This document shows, piece by piece, positions 11,239 through 21,920 of a stretch of DNA of 64,000 nt; position 1 is the first letter of the stretch; each line of letters starts with the position of its first letter. The notes under the pieces were generated by a model. That model had not been told where the DNA came from and ran no database searches. It saw only the letters and a program-made list of their open reading frames with translations. The DNA is taken from NCBI GenBank assembly GCA_028673005.1, contig CM054117.1:35976061-36040060 (forward strand), given 5' to 3'. The stretch comes from Tanypteryx hageni (taxonomy: Eukaryota > Arthropoda > Insecta > Odonata > Petaluridae). Position numbers and translations under genes: made by a program.

Positions 11239-12826
11239 ATGAATCCATCGCTTCTCTAGACGCAACCCCATCCGTTTCGCTAACCCGTAGCAGAAGATAA
11301 GTGACCGCGGGGACGGATATGCCCTCACGGTTCGCCACATTTCCATCCTGACCGTTAACGGATATTGGACCGGCGCGCGAGGATTAATTGGAGCGTATAA
11401 TTTTCGGAGTGGGAATCGGCTAAATCCGGTAATTAAGAAATTAAAAATTAACGGAGCTCAAAAACGGTTAAATATTCCATCATTGTTGAATTTGATAATC
11501 GTTTCGAATTCGAGTTCGGAAGAAAGATTCGATGCTTCGACTGCGGCCAAAAATAAAAACACGCTGATTACGAATGTGCGATAAATTAGTTGAAAAATAG
11601 CGGAAAAAACGAACGACACGACTCATTCGACTTTTCATTTATAACCGGCATAAGGGCAATTAACAGTCGCGAGTATATTATGAATACGGTCGCATCGAAC
11701 GGAACCGGTGCGTGATTTGCAGGGCACGATAAAAAAAGAGTATTTGATTGATATCTTCTAATCATAAACGGAAATTAGCAGATGTCAGGATGGAAGCATG
11801 GAAGCAAAAACGTAGCGATTCGATCAAGTTCGGAAAATTTTCGATTCCCACCGTTTCCTCGTGAAAATAATAAAGGCAATACTACGTAGAAAAACACTAA
11901 CACGGTTTATCATGGAAATGGAACGCTTTCCAAGTAAAAAGAAACCCTCGGTCAATTGTTGAATTGCTAGAAAAGCGGATACTGCCTGAATCATTCCGTA
12001 CCTTTTCCGTCCAATTGAAAGCTTCAACAATGTTAGCCTATTCCGTTCCTTCTCTTTAAGGAAGAAAACGTAACCTAGTCATTAATTACCTATCACATCA
12101 ACATTTTATGTTTTTATTTACGAAGGGGAGCAGAATTTTCCAACCGTTTCAGCGATTTTTATTTTCTAATTAAAAGATTTGCAACAATAAATTTTCTTTG
12201 AGGTAAATTGTTTTCCGTTTATTTTAGCTATAGTTTTGCGATAAAATCGAAAAAAAAATCTAAAATGTTACCCATATCAACATTTTTCGGCATCACAACC
12301 ACCTGGAAATGTGCACTTACCGTAAATATGGCAATATTTAGCAGTCGTTGCTATTTTACCGCATCTTAACGGTGACGCGAATGCCTACATAGCCTTAATT
12401 TGCACGGAATAGTCCGGCATGCACTTCAACGAATTTTCTACCCCGTAATTCAACAACGAAGTCTCATTAAAGCAACGTGCTTGGTTGAAGAACGTGGAGG
12501 AGAATTAACGTGGTAGCAACACAAAAAGTCGGAAAAATTAAAGAATCAGCATTCCCTCGGCTAGACTACGCCAGCTGATCCCCTCGATCAAAGCGACACG
12601 AGATCCAATCACGCGACCCACCAAGATGGACGACGCAATGCGTTTGACGCGCGGGAACCATTGTGGCGCCCTTTTGCTCCTAGCGGAGGAATCATTAATC
12701 AATCTCATCGGGTCGAAGCACTAGCGGAGAGAGAGGGATGGTTGGTTGGTTGCCTTCGTCGTTATACGCGGAGACTCCTGTGTCCACAAACATGGGAGTT
12801 GATTGGCAAACACGAAGATGTAAGTA
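11236..12826. other. Intronic sequence, nothing recognised
   Basis: Single-copy-looking, moderately AT-rich sequence. I see no exon, RNA gene or repeat. Confidence 0.6.
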
Positions 12827-12878
12827 CATGCATGTATGTATGTATGTTCATATATATATATATATAATATATATAATT
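12827..12878. repeat. (ATGT)n-(TA)n compound microsatellite
   Basis: A few ATGT units run into a (TA)n tract ending near 12878. Confidence 0.9.
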
Positions 12879-14802
12879 TACATATTGTGAAACCCATAAC
12901 CTCCCTCCCAGTTACTAGCCGCCCGCCAAGGACAGGACGAGGCGTCACCCCGGGAGGCCGGGGATCGACCATTATGCGCAAGGTGGGGACTGGCACGGAG
13001 CTAGCGGAAGTCCCATGTGTGTGCCAAGAGTCCTACCCAGTTTCTCTTTCCCTCCCCCATCTCCCATTGTGTTCGGGCGGAAGGCCGTGAGCTGGACGAC
13101 ATCTGAGTGGGGGAGAAAACCGCCCGCGCAAACACACGAACACACGCGCGTGTACCTACGAGGACAAAACCCAAGTAATGCATGGATCATAAACCTTCGC
13201 GGGGAGACCTTATGCCTTTCGGAGGGAAACGGACATTGCAGGAGATGGCATTTTTCTCAAAATGCGCAACAGGCTTCCGCGTTCTCCTTTTTTATTTTTC
13301 ACTTTCTCTGTCACGCCGGACGACGCGTCATAAATGCACTTCTTTTCAGTCTGCGGGTCTCTCCCGGAAACGCGCATCGCATTTTCGTTCCATTCAGAAA
13401 ACGTCCATTTAAAATTTTTAACGCTCCAGCGGCACCTCTTTTCAAATCTCACGCCATGCAAGCGTGCCCCCCTCTCCCCCTTTCCTCACTTTAACCACGC
13501 AATTCGCATCGATCTCTTTAACAGCGTCGTGTTTATACGGTACGTCACTACATCAACGCTGTAAACTTACTCGGGTTAGATATTCATCCCAAAAGTAATG
13601 CTTACCTAAAAATGAAAAGTACGTTTTTCCGATGCTTGAATAAAAACGGGAGCGGTCTAAAACCTTCGAATAACCCATTCTAAGCACCGATCATACGAAA
13701 GAGTATTCCACGAATGAAATCCAATTCTCAAATAACGAGAGATCGATCACCCGGTATCTTCATCACTTAAGAAGAATTGGCTTTTACTCGTTCGATCAAA
13801 CATTTAAAAAGAAGTGACAGGAAGCACAGAAAAGGAGGGCTCGGGCAACGGATCTCCACTTCCTTCCTCTCCTCCTCCCTCCACACGCAAACGACGGCAG
13901 CGTCCGCAAATAATGGGCGCAGAAGTTATCAATTATCCCGGAGGCGGAAATTGACAACGCCGCACCTTTTCCGAGCAGCGCCACATTGATTGTTGAGTTC
14001 GTATACAACAGAGCATCAGTCACTTTTCAAAGGGACAATATGAAAGGATACGCTCCCTAATCACGATGAGTGGACGAGCGCTTTCCGCAACAGCAAAATA
14101 AGGGCAGATTGTAAATTAGGAATTAGAAATAAATAAACCGCGCAAACTTTATCGGCGGCGTCCACTTCCGATTCCGAAACTACTTAGAAAAATTATACGA
14201 CACTGGCTTTCCTTCATCAACGAATGATACATTAACCGCCATTAAAAATAACTAACCCGAGTCCGACGCAAAAGCTTTCCATCGACGACTGGGAATTTTC
14301 CGCACTTTTCGCAAATCTCATTTCCGCAACGCTTCATTCAAACCGCGTCGATTCGATAAATAATTAATTGTTCGATTTGGGCGAATTCATTATGCACGAA
14401 TGAAGCTAAAATTATCAACGAAAATCGACATCAACGCATATGCTATTCTTTTAGTAATTTTAGTAATATGACCTACGATGTAGTTGTAAGTAAAAGAAGA
14501 CATATAAAGAAACGGGATGGGAGAATTTACTGCTGTACTACGTCAGCGTAAAAAATGTCTAAAAGAATGAATGGTGCCATTAAAGATTTAACAGATAATG
14601 TTTACCTTCAACATTTTGAGGAGGCTATAGAGTACTTGTAAAAGTTCTCATTTTGGTGTTACATAGTATACGCATTGTTGCATGTATGCTTATAAGAGAA
14701 AACGTTCAGTTGCTACCATAGCAACAAAAGCAAAATTGATTTTGACATTCATAATAAAATATAACGATAGATAATAGGATTAAAATTACCAATAAATTAA
14801 TA
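12879..14802. other. Intronic sequence, nothing recognised
   Basis: GC-richer sequence with several open frames lacking any recognisable domain (for example 13015-13494 on plus). A local CCCCGG-CCGGGG inverted motif occurs near 12951-12965. No gene is supported. Confidence 0.55.
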
Positions 14803-14886
14803 AAGGGCGGAATAATAGACGGTGGAAATTGATCCATTAATGATTCAAACAATTAAGCTATTGTGAACGTTTGAAATTCCGCCCTT
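14803..14886. repeat. Short inverted repeat, possible MITE remnant or hairpin
   Basis: AAGGGCGGAAT at 14803-14813 is exactly repeated in inverted form at 14876-14886 as ATTCCGCCCTT, enclosing 62 bases. Similar AT-rich flanks extend the symmetry imperfectly. It could be a very short non-autonomous transposon or a structured intron segment. Confidence 0.5.
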
Positions 14887-16660
14887 AATTGCCTCAGTAA
14901 AAGGCAAACAAAAATTCAAACGCGTGACGTGGAAAATATTTAAAGCTTTAGTTTTTCCATTGCCATTTAAATCGGTCAATTTATTAAACACAGCATCAAA
15001 TGAAAGTCTGGTCCCAGAACGGGAAGGAACTGGCGGCTATAATAATGGCGGGTAAAAAAAATGAAAGCTTCGAGCGGACTCTAAGAAAAAAATGCTGCTA
15101 ATGCTTCCATAAACATAAACAACCAATAAAAGCTTTCCCCACCAAAAATTTAGGAAATGCAAAGCCTTTGGTTGCGATAAGTTTCTTTTCAATTTCAGCC
15201 TTTCTTATTCCTCACCTTCGTCTTAATGCTACTCAGTCACAACATCGGATCAAACAAAAACCCAGTCTACGCCGGGAGCGCACTTAAAAGTTGCGAGATA
15301 TTTTTTTATACGCCCGGCCCCATAGATATCGCAGCCGCGCCTCGTTCCAAAAACATTTAAAAAAACATTTTTTCATGCTAATTTTATTCCAAAGCAACTT
15401 TCAGCCTCCGCTATCGGAAAAAAACAGCAAAAAAAAAACAAAAAACCATTGAGTGACATTGCGAATATGGCTACAATATACACAAATACATAAAGAGAAC
15501 TATATAGCCTTTGCATAAAAAATGTATAATGATGAATCACTTACCCGCGTAATTGTCGTAATAAGCTGCACAGGCGTGGCGTGAAAGTAGTCAGTACATG
15601 TGATGGAGACATCAAGAAAAAAAAACGGGGCAAGAGTTAGCAGGGAGTTAAAGTATAAAATAATGAATCAAAAAGCACAAATCAATATAAAAATTGGAGG
15701 GGAAAAGCCGATTCGCGAAATTACTTATTTTTGGCGTGGGAGGAAAAAATAACGCGAACACAAAAAGATACAAAAAAACGTATGGGTTCAAAGGTCAAGA
15801 GAAAGGGAGAAAAACATATGGAGAGAAAGACGAAAGACAAAAAAAAAAGTTTCTTAAAATTGGCCGAGAGAGAGAGGGGGAAAAATCAAGAAAATTTTCG
15901 GTAATTGATAAGAGGGGCAGACGATCTGAGGTTGATGCCCGAAAAGTTTATGGCACAGCGACACACAATATGCCGACGAACAAAAAGCATCCCCACACAA
16001 AATTAACAACGACAAGCTTTTTGACACCTATAAAGAAGAAGAAACATGTCGTACCTGCTAAAGCAGACGAATAAAAAAAAAGGCGCCGGAAAATTTGAAA
16101 GCAATTAAACCAGAGCCGAATCGAAAGCGTCGCTGATAAGAGGTCTCGAGCAGAAAATGAGTCCCCCTTTCAGCACAAATATTTCCGTCATTCGCGATGC
16201 AAGGATAACGTAAAAAAATGGGACATAAAAAAGAGACGAAACGATACGGGCGCGTTTTAAATTTAAGTAATGGAGCCGTGACGAAGAGACATTATGGTCA
16301 AAGTATATTTCAAAGGAAGAGAGGGAGAGAAAAGAGTATGGGCGTTCACTCGGTCGACGCCCATATCCTGAAAATCCGCTCCGACCCGCGGCTTATTTTT
16401 TCAATTTTTTTACTCCTTTAAAAATTACCGCGAGCTTGGGAGACTTATATCACGCGATTATGATACGGCGACAAATTGGGAAAAGCGATGAATAATGCAA
16501 CGCCATTCATGTGTCACGTGAAAACGACGACGTAATCATCAAGAGGAAAGGAAGCGAAACCTAAGTGCACTCATTCTCGAAATACGTCTTAATTTCCGTC
16601 GCGAGTAATTAAGACCGCTTGCGTCATCCTAATAGGCGCCCGCCTCTTAATAATACGTTC
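14887..16660. other. Intronic sequence, nothing recognised
   Basis: AT-rich sequence. A lysine-rich 126-codon open frame at 15694-16074 (+) reflects A-rich composition and shows no domain. Confidence 0.6.
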
Positions 16661-16761
16661 TAATTATATATATATACAATATATATAATTATAATATATT
16701 TATATTATATATTTATATATATAATATATATTATATATATATACATATATATACACATATA
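16661..16761. repeat. AT-rich (TA)n microsatellite
   Basis: Interrupted TA dinucleotide and TATAATATA runs with several self-complementary segments span about 100 bases. Confidence 0.9.
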
Positions 16762-17354
16762 AGGACGACACGTGCATACACTCAGGGTCTAAAATTAGTC
16801 TTGGGTGAAGAAGGGTTCCGCGGAGAATTCGATACCTTTAGCGCAGCTCCGGTCTTTCGCCGTCGTCATCCCTTGTACTGAACAGTCAACACACAAACAC
16901 ACAGGTGAAGAAAAGGATTTCTAGCTAAAAGCTAAAAGTACTTACGCGACGGGTTACACTTTTAAAGCCATCGTTTCCATCTGGGGACTAACTAAACTAC
17001 ATAACCAACAGAGAGGGACTCGGGGTTTTCTCATTGGAGGAGGATGCGACAAAATCCCGAGTTACTTGTCGGGGAGAGAGAGAGAAAGACTTCGTACCAT
17101 GGAGAGAAGGTATTTTACAGTGCACCAAAACGGAAGGGAAGAGGGACGAAAGAGAAGAGGTCAAAGAGGATGCGGGAGGAGGTGGGAGAGGAAAGTTGAC
17201 GTCGTTCACGGTGGTACCACACCGAGCGGGAAGAGAGAGAGAGAGAGAGTCGAGGGGGAGTGGGAGAATGGGGAGGGAAGGAAGGAAGGGAGTTAATTAT
17301 TCCCACCACCGCAAGCGATTCCTTTTCGACCTCCCACGAAAATCAACCGCCACT
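16762..17354. other. Intronic sequence with short GA runs
   Basis: Unique-looking sequence with brief GA runs near 17077 and 17235. No gene features. Confidence 0.6.
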
Positions 17355-17578
17355 TTTCTCTCCCTCTCTCTTCTCTCTCTCTCCCTTCTCTCTCTCTCTC
17401 CCTCCTCCCTCTCCCTTCTCTCTCTCCCTTCTCTCTCTCTCTCTCCCTTCTCTCTCTCTCTCCCTCCTCTCTCTCTCTCCCTCCTCTCTCTCCCTTCTCT
17501 CTCTCTCCCTTCTCTCTCTCTCTCCCTTCTGTCTCTCTCCCTTCTCCCCCTCCCCTCTCTCTCTCTCCCTCCCCTTCC
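17355..17578 (+). repeat. (CT)n-rich polypyrimidine tract
   Basis: A plus-strand tract of CTCTCTCTCCCT-type units runs for about 220 bases. It is the clearest long simple tract in the window with pyrimidines on the plus strand, so it would be purine-rich in the Rox8 pre-mRNA. Confidence 0.95.
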
Positions 17579-19826
17579 ATTTTAAACTTCCACTTCTATC
17601 TCTTCTTCCTTCCTAAACCTCCTCCTATTAACAACCAAACCTCCCAGGGAAATGTAGATAAAAAATTATCACGCAAAGATGACACGACATAAGTTGCACG
17701 GATTCCCACCCTCTCCCATTCACATCCCTCGGTCGGGGGGAAATTTTTAATGACCGGTAATTGGTCATCGTGGCGGGAAGTTATATACGTGGATTAAGGC
17801 GGAAGGGAGGGACGGAGAAAAATGATCCTTCCATTTGTTATTTTCCCTCTCTCTCTCTCTCCCCACTGAAAACGCCCCCTTGAGATGGTTGCGGATGAGG
17901 GATAGACGCTCGTTTTAATGGATACTTCGAGCATAAATAAGGGCAATGCAGCGATTACGAACGGAGACGAACGACGAGCCACAAAAAGAATGGATCGAGT
18001 ATACGTTTGACGTCACCGCGAGATGGCATTCAACACGTTTCATTGAGGGACTATAGCCACTAATGCAATATCAGGTATTCACAAGGCAAGCAGTAAAAAC
18101 ATTAAAGATAAGAATTAATTCATTCAAACGAGGTTTGGTGATAGAAATGTGGATAAGGTCTCTTTAAAATAAGTAAATTGTTAAAAATAAATTAAAAATA
18201 ACAAGTTTATATTAAATTTGGACCGAACGAGTTACGTATTTTTGAAAACGAAGAAATTTGCACAGTAATTATACTATCCATAAATTACTATTGAAAACGG
18301 AAACAGTTAATTGTAAACGAATGTCTATATCTTATTTAATAGCACGAAATGAAGATAGGCAGCTGATGATAGAATATCAAAAAAGCCTAAGGCATACGTG
18401 CCTCCTAATTCATAGTTTAATGCAATGCTTGTTCACTAGGGAACATAATAGTCATTCAAAAGATTAATGAAGGTTTTTCACATCAGAGGCAAGTTACTCG
18501 GAACTAAAGAGTGAAAAATTAAACACGAGCAAGTCGAACATCGTTTCACGGGGGACAAAAAATCCTCCGGCCAAAAATAAAAAAAAGCCGGATGCACATA
18601 ATGAATTTGATTAACTCCTCCCCGTACCGCAAAATTCGACGTCGCTTTTAAAAAAATGAAAATCCGCTCCGAAAAAAATTAATTGAATTAAAAATAGAAA
18701 TCCGGATTCAAAATACGTATCGAGACCCTATTGTGCTCCGTACATCAGTCAAAAGGTTTTGAAAGCGTTTTTGAGGACGAGAACACCAACGTCAGCCTCC
18801 GATATGCGTGTTCCTGACGTTTTTGGCAAAAGGTTACACCGGACACATCTCGACTATTAATCTTCCTTTCCCGAAGACGGCCGCCGAACTGGTTAACCCT
18901 TTCCAAAACGTCAGAGGCACGCAACTGACCGACACGGCCTTCTCACCCTCCTCCCCTACCCTCCCCCACCTCCTTCACTACGCTGACTTCACTATCTCTC
19001 CAACCCCTCCTCCCACCCACACACACTCAGGGACGGACTGAAACGTGAATGCAGTTTTGTCAAAACAACCGCGCAAGCGCAGAGGCCTTGCAGTGCAAAA
19101 AACACACGCGAACCTACGAGGGTACAATCCGTGAAAAAAAAACTCCTACACGAGTGGAGACATTTCTCTCCCTCTGTCCCGACGAATCTCCCGCCTTCCT
19201 CCACCCCTTCCCTCCCTCCTGCCTCTTCTCCTCACGACTCTTCGCACACCGTCCAAACTTCGGGGCCACTCACTATTCCTCCGCAAACACTTCTTCCTCA
19301 TGCGTCGCGCATAAAGAACCGTCGCTATTTCCATGAGTACCGGGGAATGCCACTCGCGAAAGTTTTTTGTTCGTGCGCATAGAGTTCTCAAAATGTCTTC
19401 CTCTCTCTTTCTCTCCAAACCTCTCCTTATTAGATGCGACATAAACGTTGCGGGATGATCCGAGGAGGACGGAAGTATTTAAATCCTTCGCCGGTGGAGG
19501 AGCAGACAACGAGCCAAGTAGTATATACCCCCGAACTTCTGAGGAAACTGCAGTTGCGGCTTAAGAAGCAGTCCGCGTATATGACTTGAACGAGTTTTCT
19601 CGAGTTTTGGGAAATTTTATTTCTTCCGAACTGAAAGCTCTTTTTATCCTCCGTAACAGTTGAGCCGTGTATTTTGATAGAGATATGCCGGTTATTTTTA
19701 AAGAAAATAATCGCCGACAAAAACAACAGCCTCCGCAAACGGTGCCATGAAAAAGATTGACATATTTTACTCTAGTTCTAGCCAAGTGCGCATTGCCTTC
19801 GGCGAGGAGAAAATGCGATCAAATTA
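17579..19826. other. Intronic sequence, nothing recognised
   Basis: Unique-looking sequence with a pyrimidine-rich plus-strand patch at about 18,940-19,020 and 19,190-19,240. No conserved exon seen. Confidence 0.6.
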
Positions 19827-20150
19827 CAGTAGCTCCTCAATGTTCGCCGAGATTAGGTTTCTGGAAAACGGCGAAAATAAAGAAACCGTGAATATAATTT
19901 CTTTAGTCTAATGGGAAGAATGGGGAATTGATATTTTGATTTTCTCAAACTTTTCTCAGCACTCGTATAATTTAATTTTGCGTTTTGGAACCATAGTGTG
20001 CCCTAAAGTCCAAATAGATAGTAGAACCATAATTACAAGAAATGAGAGGAAGACGCGGAGTATAACATCACGTGCGCATCTAGCTTACTACTATTGAGTT
20101 TCTCACAATGTACGCTACTATCGAGTATGTTAACTTTTTACTGCCTAGTG

Positions 20151-20958
20151 CAGCGGTTTCCAAACATTACAAAGTCGCGCCCCCCTCTATACCATTAACC
20201 CTAGAACTATCAAGCGATTTTCACTACCATGGACTACCAAGGGGGGAGCCTCAGAGGCCCACTATTTAAAATGCAATAAAAAGTCATAGTAATGTTTCAA
20301 ATCTATTGTTATACATTTAAAAACATAATAGGAATACAGCTATACAATTTTAGTAATTTATTTGAAATTATATGTACCTAAAGACAAATATTTACGTTAG
20401 AACAATTCTTTTACATTCTTCCTCATTATGTTTTCAAGATCAGATTAATACTGCAGTAAGAATGTTTTTACAGAAATAATAACAAATTGATTAGAAAAAT
20501 GATTTAATCTGATTCATCTGACACAACAGTTTAAACAAATAGCGCACTTCACACTGTGCTTTCCACGCCCTATAAGTTAGGCTATCCGCGTGTACAGGCA
20601 TGCAGACAATGACTAAATAATTTGCAGAAAATTGAAATATGCATACATTGAAGAGAAACATTGGGTAATTATTTTACACAAGTCTCTGCACAATGTAATA
20701 AAATATCCAGACCTTTCCTTTGTTTATAAAGAGAAACACGAAAAAATATGTTGTGAGCCTTGGAGGCTCTCCCCTCGGTAGTTCTAGGATTAATAAAACT
20801 ATATTAAGGAAAACATGGACGCAAATGATTGAGGATGGAATTTGGCTGCTGCATATTATAGGTCTCAAGATTCGGATGATTAAACGTACAGTAAACTTAT
20901 GAGAAATCCTTTACGCCCCCCGACCTACCCATCGCGCCCCCCAGTTTGGAAATCACTG
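20151..20958. mobile_element. hAT-like non-autonomous element with 8-bp target duplication
   Basis: The ends are CAGCGGTTTCCAAAC at 20151 and, inverted, CAGTGATTTCCAAACTGGGG at 20958. Both show the CAG-G-TTCCAAAC form of hAT terminal repeats with a nearby GGGGGGCGCG motif. The element is flanked on both sides by the same eight bases, GCCTAGTG (20143-20150 and 20959-20966), the target-site length expected for hAT. Without its inner insertion it is only about 213 bp, so it is a MITE with no transposase. Confidence 0.88.
20199..20789. mobile_element. piggyBac-like MITE inserted in the hAT element
   Basis: The element is bounded by TTAA on both sides (20195-20198 and 20790-20793), the piggyBac target site. 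Its ends are CCCTAGAACTATC and, inverted, TCCTAGAACTACC, close to the CCCTAGAA terminus of known piggyBac elements. Subterminal segments (GGACTACCAAGGGGGGAGCC and its inverted partner near 20755-20783) extend the symmetry. At 591 bp with only short chance frames it is non-autonomous. It lies wholly within the hAT element and is therefore younger. Confidence 0.88.
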
Positions 20959-21190
20959 GCCTAGTGTCTACTGTTACCTTTTTATGTTATTTTTATATTT
21001 TTCTTCTTAAAATATGCATGTTTTTTATCAACTCTATCTATATTATATTTATTTCATGTATATTCTATGTATAGTTAATGTATATTGCAGGTGTACTTAT
21101 ATTTCATAGGTATATTGATTAAATGCCTTTATATGTATATTTATGACGGTATACATAACGATGCTGTATTTACGATCTTTCCTACTGTAA

Positions 21191-21441
21191 AAGGTGCGGC
21201 AGAAAGAACTCCCCGATTTGGGAGGGGCTTAGCTAGGGGTGAGGTGGGGGTACAGGAGTGGGGAGTGTGTCGTGGAGTGGGGAGTGGAGTCGTGGAGTGG
21301 AGTCGTGGAGTGGGGAGTGGAGTCGTGGAGTGGAGTCGTGGAGTGGAGTCGTGGAGTGGGGAGTGGAGTCGTGGAGTGGGGAGTGGAGTCGTGGAGTGGG
21401 GAGTGGAGTCGTGGAGTGGGGAGTTCTTTCTGCCGCACCTT
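21191..21441. mobile_element. Minisatellite enclosed by perfect 24-bp inverted repeats
   Basis: A 24-base sequence starting AAGGTGCGGCAGAAAGAACT (21191-21214) recurs as an exact inverted copy at 21418-21441. Between them is a tandem array of a 20-bp unit (GAGTGGAGTCGTGGAGTGGG) with shorter 13-bp variants at 21255-21420. The layout resembles a MITE whose interior expanded into a satellite. No clear target duplication is visible, so the transposon class is unknown. Confidence 0.7.
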
Positions 21442-21630
21442 GTACATCCATACATACACTGTCTTTGGTTTTCGCAGGATTTTTACACCCTCCTTGTCAG
21501 TGATTTTTTTCTGCGTGGGGTTTACTAGGAAGAACAAGCCTGTTGTCTTCATTTATATCTTTTTATATTTTGCATAATTTTATATACTGTTTACTGTAAT
21601 ACCTTTTTGTGATATTCATAATATTGACGA

Positions 21631-21695
21631 GGGGTTAAATGTAAGAATGAACCATATGGTCCAAATTTCGCCCGAATAAAGACATATATTTATAT
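21631..21695 (+). mobile_element. 3' tail of a retrotransposon (LINE or SINE)
   Basis: The segment reads GGGTTAAATGTAAGAATGAACC...GGTCCAAATTTCGCCCGAATAAAGA and ends in an AT-rich simple tail. The same sequence, in the opposite orientation, occurs at 26867-26934 and 28477-28546. The AATAAA followed by a short tandem tail fits the 3' end of a non-LTR retrotransposon. The family is not identified, and no reverse transcriptase fragment is seen upstream. Confidence 0.65.
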
Positions 21696-21920
21696 CCCTG
21701 CCGTTCTTCACGTGCGTCACAGCGTCATTATTTTTGTAGTATCTATACACTAGAATGTTTTTTGCTGTGAGGAAATGGCGCCGTCATAGACTTCAGCGAA
21801 AAAGAGCTGCGGCCGGCAGATGCGAATAAATAAAATTTATCTTCCGCGAACAGAAAACTGATACAATAATTACTACGTGAATGCGTGATCATAAAACCCG
21901 CGAAAATCGAAGGACTACTG

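Larger units (their letters stand above)
19827..21920. mobile_element. Tigger/pogo-like DNA transposon remnant carrying later insertions
   Basis: The left end reads TA|CAGTAGCTCCTCAATGTTCGC (TA at 19825-19826). The right end, reverse-complemented, is CAGTAGTCCTTCGATTTTCGC, followed by TA at 21921-21922. CAGTAG plus a CGATTTTCGCGG-type subterminus with TA target duplication is typical of Tigger/pogo-like Tc1-mariner elements. The ends match at 6/6 and then roughly 12/19 positions, so the copy is old. No transposase frame remains. Between the ends lie a hAT-like element holding a piggyBac-like element, an inverted-repeat-bounded minisatellite, and a retrotransposon 3' tail. Whether all inner sequence belongs to this one element is inferred from the paired ends. 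Confidence 0.55.
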
